Assembly: GCA_015501055.1 (NCBI GenBank)
Contig: JADNYV010000017.1
Coordinates: forward strand, 310,001 to 374,000
From: Mucidula mucida
Lineage: Eukaryota; Basidiomycota; Agaricomycetes; Agaricales; Physalacriaceae
Reading direction: 5' to 3'
DNA: 64,000 nucleotides
A model generated the notes under the pieces. It searched no databases. It saw nothing but the letters and a program-made list of their open reading frames with translations, and had not been told where the DNA came from. How positions within the stretch are numbered: the stretch's first letter is position 1; each line of letters opens with the position of its first letter. Positions 11,377 through 23,039 of the stretch are shown piece by piece. Both the position numbers and the translations under genes were made by a program.

Positions 11377-13407
11377 ATGCGCTCCCTATTCTCATCTGCA
11401 ATTCTGGGACTGTATACAGGGTGGTCCGTTTCCAGTCACCCTCACCTTCGACTGTCGCCTGCTCCCAAACGGTGGCGCCCGCACGACTCTGATAGGAATG
11501 TATCCATGACGCGGATCTGCGCTCCTGCCCACTGTCGCCACTCGCCATCGGATAGTCTCCGTCTCCGAAACCCGACCCGCCGAATCTTCACTCCGTCTCC
11601 TAGTCCATCCCGAGTCCTATGCGCCATAATATCCGCCACTCAGGCGCTGCGCCACCTTGCACACATCGCCGCCCGCTTGTATCACTTTACTGTGCATGTA
11701 CTAGTTTCTGCTCCTCGTCCTCAGGTACTCGAGTCGATACCTCCGTCGCCTGTTGTTGCCCCAATCGATTGTAATGCTCCTTGCGACGCGAAAGAAGAGC
11801 CACCCGACCCCGAACGCCCCCTTCATCTATTGCCTGGTTCCGAAATTGAATCGCACGGCACTCTGCGACGTCTCAGCGACGCATCCTCCAGTGATCGCCA
11901 CGACGAGAGCCCCATTTTCCCTGGGCAGTCCAATGCCGACTTTGACAGCATCGACCTGCCGGTCATCATCTACCCAGGATCTTCACAGGGTCTCGAGAAA
12001 CAGTCTCCTAAATCTCCCGCGGTCTGCGACTCATCTAACAATCTCGCAATCGATCAGCAGCTTGTAGTCGACTACTATCCCAGTCCTCCCGACTCGACAC
12101 TTGCTCGGCCCACTCGCCACTCCCGCGAATCACGAGCCAACAGCGACCACAGCGACGGACCTAAACATTCTCCCCTCGAACTGCAAGTAACCGTCAGCAC
12201 CGATGACCTCGTCGTATTCACCCTAGGAAACACTGTCTACCGTCAGCTCCGGGGCGTCATGCCAGTCAAGAGTTGTATTACTGTGTACTCGGCGCGGAAC
12301 GATGCCACGGGCCAGCTGGTCGCGATAAAGCTATTCCAGAAGCGTGAGCCTTATCGCAGAGCAGAACAAGTGGCCTTGAAATCTTTCTCGAATCGGCGGA
12401 AGGATACAGTGGGTCATAACTTTGTCATCGAGCTGTTAAGCTCTGCGGAGAGATGGGCTGAGCAGAAGTTTTTCATTACGGTATGTATAGAGCTCGTGCG
12501 CTTTCCGAAGCAATGCTAACTGTCTCGCGGTAGCCCTTGTATAAGCAGGATCTCTTTAAATATCTGTCTGAGCTACAGGAAGAGATAAACATCGAAGTTG
12601 TTCGAATCTGGGCTGCCGAACTTGTTAGTATGAGCTTCTTTCCTGCCCTGCGGTACTAACTCTCCACACAGGTCTCAGGGCTCGCGTTTATCCACCAACG
12701 AGGATGGGCACATCGCGACCTGAAACCCGAAAATGTGCTCATCTCCGAATTCAACCATCTTTGCATAACGGACTTTGGCCTGGCCATGCGCATGACGGAC
12801 GAGAATTGCCACATCGTCGAGATCAAGGGAAACCATTACGTGGGCACTCCGGGATATTATGCTCCTGAACTGACAGACAGCTCACTGGCCAAGAAGTTGG
12901 TCAAGTTGGAGCCAGCGGACATTTGGGGACTCGGTATAATTGTGTTGCAGATTACGATGGGGAGTCTATGTGTTCGTTTTCATGTGAAGTTGGTTTCTGT
13001 TCTGCGACTTACTATTACTGTAGGATCTGGACAGAGCGGAACACGGGGGGTGGAGGCTCATTTTAGGAGATCATCATGAAACGATATTGGAGAAAGACAC
13101 TGCCGCGTACGATCTTCTCAGCAAGGCACGTATTTCTGGAACATTTTTCATTGTTCATGTACTCAACTGGGCGCCACAGATCCTCATTGACGATCCTGCC
13201 TTTCGCCCTGATATCAACGACATCAAAGAGCACGAACTTTTCGAAACGATGTCAGTTCTACTTCTATGTACCGACCATATTAATCTAAACCAGTATCTCA
13301 GCGTCTGGGAAATCCTGGATGAGAGTGCCACACAGCCTCTCCATCGCCTCATCCTAAAGACTCAAGCTCGTAGAAAACAACTGAATCAAGAGAATGATAT
13401 CGTGTAA
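11377..13407 (+). CDS. Serine/threonine protein kinase with long disordered N-terminus
   Basis: Proposed exons are 11377-12480, 12534-12627, 12679-12971, 13024-13250 and 13302-13407, giving 607 residues. Residues 1 to about 290 are Ser/Pro-rich with no domain. The kinase domain has the VAIK lysine (about K318), HRDLKPEN (411-418), DFG (431-433), a GTPGYYAPE activation-segment end, ADIWGLG and an AFRP arginine. The usual glycine-rich loop is replaced by LRGVMPVKSCITVY, so nucleotide binding may be altered. Exon 4 carries an extra stretch (ISGTFFIVHVLNWAPQ) between the last two kinase helices. It looks like a 50-base retained intron but cannot be removed without a frameshift. Substrate unknown. 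Some splice sites, especially those of exons 3 and 5, were chosen to keep the frame and are less certain. Confidence 0.8.
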
Positions 13408-13425
13408 TACTAGCTCTACACCGAT

Positions 13426-15613
13426 CTAACCATGCTTCTTGTGCTGCGACTCGACTTCAGCGAGTTCAGCATCATCATCAATGACCGCGTTCAGATCCTC
13501 GGCATCTTCTTGAGGTAGTATCAAGTTCAACACCGACGCAACCAGACCCGCGGACAGGACTACAGTATTCGTCAGCATGCATAGCAAAAACCCGAGCTAG
13601 CAACTCGCATGGTGTACTCAACACAATTGTAATTGAGTCAAAGAACCCCTTCAATCCCGAACTCGGATTATCCACTCCATCAAACAAATGCGTGAAGACA
13701 TCCTCCACCAGCAAATCGCCTAACCCGAAGGACAGCGCCGCAGCGAGTACAAACCGATCTCTCCGTGTGAACTTGACATATGAAAGAACGCGGATCCCGG
13801 ATACTGCGACGGTGGCGAACAGGAACGTCGTCACGCCCCCGAGGACGGGGTTGGGGATGGCGAGAAACACTCCGGAGATTTTGCCGAGGACGCCAAAGAG
13901 GATGAGGAAGCAGCAACACCAGCGTCCGGCGGCGCGGTTTGCGCAGCGCGTGATGGCGATGACGCCGTTGTTCTGGGATGTGATGTTAGCGAGGTAAGTG
14001 GTGGTGGTGCTAAATAGTTACCTGAGCAAAGATGGATAAGGGTGTTACGGTAAAGAGTGCAGAGAAGAATCCGCCGATGCCATCACTCTGTACATTTGTC
14101 AACACGAGAAGGACGCGAAGAGTAGGTGTCGTACGAGGACGCCTCCTTGTATTCTGGAGTCAAATTCTATTCCGTCGACTTCGACTCTGGACACTTCGGC
14201 AGATGCGGTGATATCGCCGATAGCTTCCATCGCCAACGAGACTGAATGAAAGTAAGGGCATGTTCAAGAGTAGAGGAAGAGACTGACCATAGACTGCAAG
14301 CATAGGAAGTATTGCTGGCGGATATACTCCAATCTTGAAGGTATGTACCCTAGAAATGAAGTCTCAATCAATGAACGGGAGGGAATCAAGAAGCCTACCA
14401 GAGGAAGGTAATAGCCGGCGACGAATCGATAGTACTTCTATCGATATACCCAGCAGCTCCAGCGACGATGCACCCAATAGCAAGCCCAACAATAATACTA
14501 ATGTTCTTCAAAAACGGCGATCCAAACAACTCTGTCAAAATGATCGACACGAATGAAAGAAAACCCAATCCAATGAACTCTGGTGAACCCCATCTGTCGC
14601 GATATCAGCTACAGCTCTGACAACAAGCAAGACGAGTATCTTACGGAAGAGGCCTGGGCGCGAAAATCGTAGGGCATAGTTCAAAGATACCCGACATCGG
14701 TCTACCAGCGCAGTCGTTGGATCCGCCACCCCAGTTCGGGATACCCGAAGCACCGATAAGTGATGCACCAATGAGGAGTATAACTGTGCCTGTTACAATT
14801 GGAGGAAAGACGCGTTGAAGCTTCCGCGCAGGCACGAACGACATGCCAATTTCGAGGAAGGAGCATATCAACGACGTGCCTGTATGGTGTTCAAAGGGAT
14901 GTCAGAAGAGAAAATCAAGACATACCTAGGACTTTGCCATAAGCGTCGGGGCACGCTAAACGCGTGATGGTACCGTCAGCTGCGGTCGTAGAGGGGCATG
15001 TACCGTCGTTGTACATGGCGTTGAATATGGAGTTGGCTGTGCTCAAGGTCGCGAAACTGGTGCCGACGACAGTGATCAAGCCTGTGCCGAGGTAGTACCC
15101 GCCGAAGAGAGGTATGCGGGACATTTGGACTAAGCTGAGAATGCCTGCATAGAATCAAATCAGCGCGTCGTATTTATGCACACGACAGGTCAAACTTGCC
15201 GCAGCCGATGAGAGAGGCGGATATCATGTACGCAGACGTCTCGTTGTCTAAACTGAGAGTAGAGGCAAAGATGATTGGGGGCGTGATGAGCCCCGCTAGC
15301 ATGGCCAGCGCGTGCTGGAAGCCGCTGGATATTGCCAAAACCAATGGCAGATCTTGCTCCAGTGCATAAAACGGCGGCATCCGTTTTTGCTTGGAATACG
15401 GTAAGGATGGCAGGCAAAGCCTGTATGACACTGAACATTTCCTGTTATGAATATTTTTTCTTTAAAAACATACCAGCTATAGTCATAATCTCCGAGCCAT
15501 CCCTCTCGTGTTGATACTTTTTTGCCAATCCTAGATACGCGGCATTTTACACCGTCAAACCGAACCGCTGTTAGTTTGGGAGTGGGAGTGGGCTGGAGCT
15601 GTCCGGTGGACAT
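13426..15613 (-). CDS. Uric acid/xanthine permease (NCS2/NAT family), 580 aa
   Basis: Ten exons join in frame: 15613-15474, 15420-15200, 15144-14926, 14879-14645, 14593-14399, 14349-14288, 14241-14135, 14087-14022, 13972-13609 and 13559-13426. The product of about 580 residues matches the size of fungal UapA/UapC transporters. Family landmarks are DYDYSW near the N-terminus, ISSGFQHALAMLAG, the nucleobase-transporter signature QNNGVIAITRCANR (about residue 415) and STPFLSAGL near the end. It should import purines (uric acid, xanthine) through the plasma membrane by proton symport. Two introns use GC rather than GT donors (at 15199 and 13608); both restore conserved family sequence, so I consider them real. 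The stop lies 18 bp from the stop of the converging kinase gene. Confidence 0.92.
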
Positions 15614-16130
15614 GGTGGTAGGGACTCAGGAGGCAAACGTCCACAGCACTTCCCTACTAGATGATGGCATCCCCGAGGAACGTACATATGCTGCCGTCGA
15701 AGATAAGGAAAAGCCTGGATCACAGTGATCCCGATCAAGCGCTGTCGAGATTAGGCGCGGACTTGGCTTCGACGTGCCAAAGAGATAACGCATCTTCTTT
15801 ACGGGATTGTGACGCGAACAAGCTATCACCTTTTCGTTTTCAACAGCCACAGCAGAGCAGAAGGCGAGTGAGGAATCAATTCTCACGAGCCTAAAGGGGA
15901 CTCTTCGCCACGGCGATCACTTGCCGCATTTGCCGCCGTTATCTGTGGATCCGCTGTCCAAAGATGAGCGAGGGAGCGGAGAGAACGAGAGAATCAAATA
16001 CAGCAAACAAAAACAAGAACAACGCCGTACAACAACACTACGACGAGAACATGGTGGTGAGAAGTTAAGACGCGCGCCGCTGCCTAAATACGGACAGTGA
16101 CCCTAACCCTAGATTGTCTAAATCCGTCAT
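15614..16130. other. Permease upstream region
   Basis: No gene is recognised. This should contain the promoter of the permease on the minus strand. A single short CCCTAACCCT near 16103 is too short to be an interstitial telomere. Confidence 0.5.
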
Positions 16131-16500
16131 CGAACCGATTTACATTATGATTATCTGACTCCCATCATATATAAAGGCCTGGTTGCTCTTCGACGTTTCT
16201 TTGAAACTTCTCACATGGATTCATTTTTAGGGCGAGAGAGTCATCCCTCTTGACACCCGAAATCAGACTTGCCTTACCCTTGGCCATGCTTGGGCCACAT
16301 TCTACAACCTTACTTATATAAGTACAGTAAGCAAAGTACATTCTGCTGTAGAAAACCTCTCTGAGGATAAAACCAACAGGAAGGAAAGCTACCGTGACTG
16401 GATATGTAAGGGAGCTGAGAGCCTGGACAGGTGTTTCGCGACTGGTGGCTTATATTGTATACTAGGCGCATTTCTTGCGGCTTGATTTACTTGTGTGTCC
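16131..16500. repeat. Inverted repeat partner of 6389-6793
   Basis: This runs from GAACCGATTTACATTAT to CTTGTGTGTCCC. Its reverse complement matches 6389-6793 with scattered substitutions and small indels. It lies directly downstream of the F-box-like pseudogene (minus strand) and belongs to that gene's duplicated 3' flank. Confidence 0.75.
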
Positions 16501-16580
16501 CGTCAATACACAAACAGAACCACGGAGGAGAAGGATCGATGACCATTGACATTGGTATATAGTAACAAAAAATAGTCCAA

Positions 16581-17693
16581 TTATAACCCCATCGCTCTGT
16601 GCAAAGCTGGTCCTTCAAGAAGAATACACTCCTCCCTATCGCGATTTGAACCTATGGTAGAGGATGCCAGCGCGCAAGCAGCGTCCCGAATAGATAGCCT
16701 TTCCAACGACCGCGGCAGCATCATCCGTTCAACCAGCGCTTCACTCATGCCACTCGTAACCTCCAAACGTTCCAGTCGCGTCAAGCCTGACAGATCAAAT
16801 GACACTGCGAACAGATGAGAACATTTCCGTGACAGAGAAGAAGGAAAGACTAACCAGTGCGTTTCACAGAACTTAACTTCAAGTCCTTTAACGTTTCCTT
16901 GTTCTTTTGGAGAAGCGAGATAGCCTCCTCGACACGACATGCCGACCACACGCTTGTATTCTCCAGCTCTAGCATTCCAATGTCCCCGAAACGTTATCTC
17001 CCAACCAGCGCACCAGATCATTGTTCCACCCAACCACGCGCAGGCTGCGTAAGAGCGGCATGCCCAATGAAAGATCGCGCAACCCAGACAGCGATGCATC
17101 CGGGATATCCATTCCGCCAGATGCAAGCTCGATGCTGAGCGCAGTGAGGCGCGGGAAAGAGCCGGAAAGCGCCCGCATGAAACTGGTGATATCCTGGTAG
17201 GAAGCACACGTCACTTTCAACTCGGAAGAGGCGGGGAAATATGGGCGAAGATTCCACAAGTGATGGATCGTTCTCCACAACGCCCGGCGTAGCGCGACAT
17301 GTTTAGCTTTGAGGACCTGGAGCAACTTGCGATGGCCTGCGCACGGGAGATTTGCATTTGTGGCGATATCATCGAATGGAACGTCTCCGACAAGCACGAT
17401 TCCGCTAATCGACGAGGACAGTGTCTCCCGAGATGAGCGCAATAGTTTGACCAGCTCTCTGGAACGGGACGGGGAGGATATGATGAGCGTGACAGGCGGC
17501 AGATGATAGCGACTGATGCTGGTCCAGGCGGGATGAACGAGCGCGCACGACAAAGGGTGTTTTGTCGTCGCCGAGTTGAGCAATGATAAGGTCGAGTAGC
17601 TCTTGCGGTACAAGGCAAAAGGACCTGTGCTCGCCGAGGAGCGACGAGAGTGGCCAAATTTGGTGATGATGTTGCGAAAATGCTAAAAGCCAT
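16581..17693 (-). pseudogene. F-box-like gene copy with several frameshifts
   Basis: Reading from the ATG at 17693, the nucleotide sequence follows the intact paralogue at 26023-27095 throughout. The conserved parts include the F-box stretch PQELLDLIIAQLGDDK and the C-terminal LRR-like segments. One-base deletions break the frame just after the start (near 17680), after the F-box (near 17560) and again around 17250-17340. The last exon (16581 to about 16800) is open and ends DREECILLEGPALHRAMGL. The upstream region shares the conserved promoter-like sequence of the other copies. The frame is broken at least three times, so this is a pseudogene. Confidence 0.85.
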
Positions 17694-17699
17694 GATGAT

Positions 17700-19245
17700 A
17701 GTGATAAACAAGGAATATCTAGTGAAAATCTTCGTTTATGAACAAAACTGCGTATAGGGGTTTGCGCACTGCCTGATTCAAGAAGCCAACGTGAGACTCG
17801 AAAAGTCTCACCATCCTGGTTGGTCGGCAGACTCATACTCGGAGTTCTATATCCCCGAGACGGCACCTAAAAGAGAAGACATTCAAACAATATAGCTGGA
17901 GAAAAGACCTCATATCATGGTGAACTTTCATCTGTATTCCTCTGTCATGGTCTGGCAATGAAGAGGCTTTGAGTCCGGGTGTGTGCTATTCGTAGCTCCT
18001 CGTCACAGCCTCCATAAGATCGAACGTTGAGACTGGACGGGATCTCAGAACATCGTACGTCTAGATCCATGTTCCGGGGCGTCTCACTATTACACCGAAC
18101 AGAAGCGTTCAGTCACGAACGAAAAAAAACCTTCATACCAAAGTAACAGCAGAAGTACGATACCCTGCACGTCCAGCAACATCCGTAGCCAGTCCTCGGC
18201 ACCTATCGCGAGGATGATTGGTGCCAGTGGGAAATTTGTCGCCTGTCATGCGGTACGGGCCCCGAGCGACGTAATCAGTGTCTCGATATCGAGGGAGACT
18301 AAAGGTGGCGGCCGACCAGATGTGGAATATGGGATGCAGTGGACAATCCGCGCTCAGCGTAAATGAATGTGCGCCGTCCATTAGGGCAGAGCCTGAATGC
18401 GAAATCCATCGGTCTGTGGGACATGGCGCCAACAAGTTGCAAGGACATGTAACTCTTGAAGCGACGCGTCCTTCGTCGTAGCATCAATGTAACTAGGTAC
18501 ACTGCAGCCAGTCTTCGCATGGTATGCGTACGGCACTCCTCTATCTTTGAACGCCGCACGTTGATATCCTGTAACAGCATATGAGTGCCGGAGAATCATG
18601 CGCCACTAATGGGTCGGCCAGCTGAGGAGCAGCTGAGCGAATAGGCAAGCAGGGATAGCGCAACGGAAAAGCCTGCCCAACGCCAAGTTGACTGGCAAGA
18701 GTCGATAGTAGACAGGCCTAAACGTCCATCATGGTGAGTTGTTGGTGGTGTAGTAAGAGAAAGCAAGGCGCGCTTTTCACCCGACCACCCGACTTATTCC
18801 AAAACATCGTGAAGCTAGTGCAGATTGAGGACACGGAGCTTGTTCAGTGACTTCATTCATTTGAGTTGATATAATAGATGCGTCGACTTCGCAAGGGTAC
18901 ACACAGTTCCGAATGTGCACAATTTAGCAATGAAAGGAAAGACAAGCGGAGTTTCAAAGACGCGACGCTCGAGTCACATGGTCTGCCGCTTCTGCCCCAC
19001 CACACTGCAACCTCCATCCCGAGCGGATATTGTGTACTGTATTTGAAGCCCTCGCCCTGCTGTCCGACTCCCATCCTCATCACGTGCATTTGTCCGACTT
19101 CCATCGCACGGAATCTCGGAAAAGTCGTCCAAAACGAGTATCTTACTTCGCCACTGCTTTTTCATCCACGGAAACGCTGTGTCTACGCAGACTATATAAG
19201 CCGCGATGAACAGTCTCAATCTTTATCTGTATCCTTCGCGATAAA
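17700..19245. other. Intergenic, no recognisable gene
   Basis: The part at 17800-18110 contains upstream sequence of the F-box-like copy. A stretch near 18020-18060 resembles sequence near 27490-27530. The minus-strand open frames around 18133-18600 show no family motif and I do not call a gene. Confidence 0.45.
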
Positions 19246-20895
19246 ATGCCTGTCCCAATGGAATATGGTACACTACTTAATACCTCCAGTGTCCATTCTT
19301 ACCAAACCTATTCTAGTTCGAATTGGATCCTGATTGCATGTCGTATGGCAATCCAGAGTGGTATTCGTGGGTTCTCTCAGAGCAAGAGGGCATAGCCCAC
19401 ATCAAGGCGGCGTAAGCACGCGAATGCCTTTTGGATCTGATGACCTTCTTTAGCTACGACGCTGGAATCAATACGTTTGACACAGCTAACGTACGTACTC
19501 ATTTGTCCTTCGTGCGTAGCGGGACCAGAATATGGTTGTCCAGGCCTACTCTCACGGCGAATCGGAGATCATCCTCGGAAAGGCCATCAAGCAACACAAT
19601 TTCGTGCGAGAGAAAATCGTTGTAATGACCAAGGTATACTTCCTTCTGTTGGTGGCTGCCTCCAAATAACTAATTGAGCGGTGCTAGGTTTACTGCGCTG
19701 TCTCTCCGGATACTGCCAACGCGCAGATATCTCACCTTTCTGGGGATGCGTTGGATAAGCTTGGGTACGTGAACCAGCATGGGCTGAGCCGCAAGGTAAG
19801 CACGTACCGATGAATGTTTGTGCTCGTCGGACTTCTGATTAAATTCAGCATATCTTCGACGCGGTAAGGCCAGTTCCAGAGGCTTCAACTGGATTATAAC
19901 GATGTTCTTCAATGTAAGCAACCTATCTAATGAAACAGTTTCGCTCTGACCGTCGTCTAGGCCATCGCTTCGATTACGCCACGCCTGTCGGAGAAACGGT
20001 ATGATCTATACAGTAGACCTTGCCCTACGCCTTTCAACATTTTGGAAGTAGATGCGCGCCCTACACGACGTTGTACAAGCCGGATTGGTTCGTTATATCG
20101 GCATGTCGTCTGTCATGCGTATCAGTGTGAGTCGAAGGGTCATTTTCATTTCCAAAGTGTTCTCAAGTTCATCATCGCAGTTCATATCATGCAGAGTAGG
20201 GCCTGATATCTGTCCACCCATGTTCTCATACCAAGTCGTAGACTACGCCAAAACAAACCTCACGCCCTTCATCTCCATGCAGGACCATTATAGCTTGCTC
20301 TATCGGGAAGAGGAACGCGAAATGTTCCCGACTCTCAAGGTAATGCCAATCCAATCCCGCCTTCCTGGTGTGCTTGCTCAACTTATTCAAAAGCACTTTG
20401 GCGTCACTTCGATCCATGGTCTCCTTTGGCACGCGGAAAGCTCGCGCGCCCGCTCGTAGAGCAGAAATCGACGAAAAGAGCTGGCGCTGATCGGTAGGTC
20501 TGCCAATCTGTTTGGACGTCATATACTAACAAAAGTATCTTAAGGATGATCAGCGGCTACGGCAGCCAAGACGAGATCATCTGACTTTACTATGCGCTCA
20601 TTGACCATCTGCATTCTGATATACGCAGGGTCGAAGAACTTGCGACTAAGAAGGACTGAAGATGGCTCAGGTTGCACTTGCTTGGATCTTGAGCAAAGAG
20701 GGCGTTTCTGCGCCGATTGTTGGGACGACGTCCTAGAGAACATGATGGAGGCTATAGGTCAGCGGTCTAGCGTGGCGACAGTGGACGACTAATATTGATC
20801 ATTTCACAGATGCGATTCAGGTTAGATTGTCGGAGGAGGAGCTCAAGTATCTGGAAGAGCAATACACACCTCAGCCTGTGTACGGCCATTCATAA
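19246..20895 (+). pseudogene. Aldo/keto reductase gene in decay
   Basis: Exon fragments in order match the aldo/keto reductase family: MPVPMEYVRIGS; CMSYGNPEWYSWVLSEQEG; YDAGINTFDTAN; YSHGESEIILGKAIKQ; then the C-terminal MAQVALAWILSKEGVSAPIV and LSEEELKYLEEQYTPQPVYG. The family would use NAD(P)H to reduce carbonyls in the cytosol. After the first exon, the segment joining VRIGS to CMSYG is missing and the frame runs into a stop. In the C-terminal part (near 20655) one base is lost before the MAQVALAW block. The central alpha/beta-barrel is only partly recognisable. Introns are still visible, so the copy arose by DNA duplication or is an old single gene rather than a retrocopy. Confidence 0.75.
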
Positions 20896-21749
20896 GCCGA
20901 AAATGAACTACCCGCAATCCATTGTACCGCAGTTGTCGAATGTGGTCCTGTAATGTTGCGGATGATTGATGACTGTCAAGAAGGGGACTTCGACCGTGCT
21001 GGGTAATATTCCCTGGTCATTCCCCCGACTTCCCTTCATCTCGTGACTCTTCAGCCATCTATCGTCGACCGTAGATGGGCAATTTACGCCGAAAACTCGT
21101 GTAACGACTGAGTTACAACAGTGTTTCAATGTCGCGCCTGGTCCAGACATACACGTCGGAAATGATGGCGAGAATCCAAGGAGAATATAGAAGAAGCGAC
21201 TTGACGTGTCAATGAATCCAACCTCATACTAGACACCGTGAAGCTCGCCTTTTTCAGGTGATTTCTTAACCCATCATTGTTGCCCGGCCTCTTACCGTCA
21301 CCACCACGCTCCTCATCCCGTCCGCCGTCCTCAAAACTAGCAGCAATTTCCCAGCCGGCAGTAAACTCAAAGGCTGAGGGTGGTCTGTTCCTGAGGAGTT
21401 GATGTGTGGTTTTCTACGCACGTATAGAAAGATAAACCACTGATTCCAGCTATCATGTGGTGTTATAGTTGGAAAACATTCAATCAAAAAATAATGACAC
21501 TGCACGTTGGAAATGAACAAACACTGCAGTGCCTCTAACGCGCCGGAGGCATGACAGATGTTGCACCTATACAGAATGTATCGAAATCTCAGCAAGCAAG
21601 CAGACGGCATGGCTTCAGCCTTCGACTCGGGAACGAAAGTCAAAGAAGCTCACACTCCCACTGCCGTGCTATCGAAGTTTTGTAGCTGACGCCACAGGAA
21701 AAAGTCTTTCGAAGGCTGAGGATCAAAGATCATTGTGATTGAAAGCACA
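20896..21749. other. Intergenic, no recognisable gene
   Basis: No gene, RNA or element is recognised in these 850 bases. Short open frames on both strands lack motifs. Confidence 0.45.
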
Positions 21750-22868
21750 CTAGTAACGAGTACCACTGAAATTCCAAAGACTTTCATTCATGATCACTCC
21801 TTTCTGCAGCATCACTTCTTCAAGGCTCATCTCTCCTTCGGCTTCAACATCCGCCGCACAACCACACTCCTCAAGGTGCTGCGCACTCCGTAGACGTATC
21901 CTCTTCAACGACCTGGGCAGCTCCCCTCTTCCACTCGAACACTTTTTGCCAATCACAGTTGTAACCTCTAAATATTCCAAACACAATAGAGCCGATAAAT
22001 CGTACTCCACTCCATGCACAAAGAATAAGTAAACCGATGTGAAAAGGGAAAGAGGCACCAACCGCCGCGCATGGTGAAGAACAGCTTGACATCCTTCAAT
22101 GTTTTCCCATTCCCCTTTAGCATGGTTTGTGCTTCCCGGAAGCGACACAGCCTGTAGCTCCGCAACTCTAAACGCTCCAGCGTTCCCACAACTTATCTCC
22201 CAACCAGTGCACCAACTCGTTATTCCAGCCAATCAAGCAAAGCGTTCGTAGACAAGGCATCGCCAGTTTCAGATTGTGAAACCCAGCTAGCGGTGCGTCA
22301 GAGTAATTCAATGCATCCCCACTAAGCTCTACCGTGAGATTTGCGAGCCTGGGAACGCGCCGACAAGCGGACGAATGAATTTCACGATGTCCTGGAATGA
22401 TGCGCAAGTAACCTTCAGATCGAAAGATGTGGAAATCTTGCGCCAGGAGCTCAACGAGATAGGGATCATTCGCTACAGCGCCCGAGCGGAGCATGATTTC
22501 CTTCTCCTTGAGAAGTGCAACAATGCGATGTAGTAGGATTGCGCGCGGGAAGTCGTAGCGATGCCATCAGATGGTGCCTCGCCAATGAGGTTAATGCCGG
22601 TGACGGACGAGGAAATAGTTTCGCGAGAAGAACCTAAGAGTTTCTTAAGTTTCCTGGCGTGAGAAGGGGTCGAGACGAAGAGCGTCAGATGTGAGAGATG
22701 GCGGCGACTGGCGCTGGTCCATGTAGCGTGTACGAGCACGCAGCAAAGGAGGCTAGCTTTATCATTGTCAATGTAGGAAATAAGAGGTCCAAAAGCTCCT
22801 GCGGTAACAGCCGGAATGGACCAGTGATAGCAGAGCGGCGACGACTCCGGGAATGCCTTGATAGACAT
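21750..22868 (-). pseudogene. Diverged F-box-like gene copy, broken
   Basis: Three frames in succession are needed to follow the F-box-like family: an N-terminal part with PQELLDLL and LVHATWTSASRRHLSHLTL, a middle part with LIGWNNELVHWLGDKLW, and a C-terminal part with LSALLCLEYLEVTTVIGKKC and LPRSLKRIRLRSA. It is more diverged from the intact copy than the copies at 16.6 and 40.9 kb. Frameshifts occur near 22830, near 22500-22550 and near 22180. The typical intron before the LSAL exon may remain around 22040. Confidence 0.75.
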
Positions 22869-23039
22869 GACGAGTCGAGATTCGTGTGCAAAGTGATATC
22901 AAGGCGAGGTTCGTCTGCAATTTGACCAGACCGGTTCCTGCAAATGACTGTGAGGACAGAACGTGCATATTTCAAGCCCGATCGGTGAAGACAATCTGAA
23001 TCTACGAAAAACAAAGCCAAACATGGCAGTCACTGTTGA

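Noticed and set aside
13130..13179. Additional intron in the kinase gene
   Set aside because: Has GT and AG ends, but removal shifts the frame between two well-conserved kinase segments.
16098..16112. CCCTAACCCT telomere-like sequence
   Set aside because: Only about one and a half repeat units; no array.
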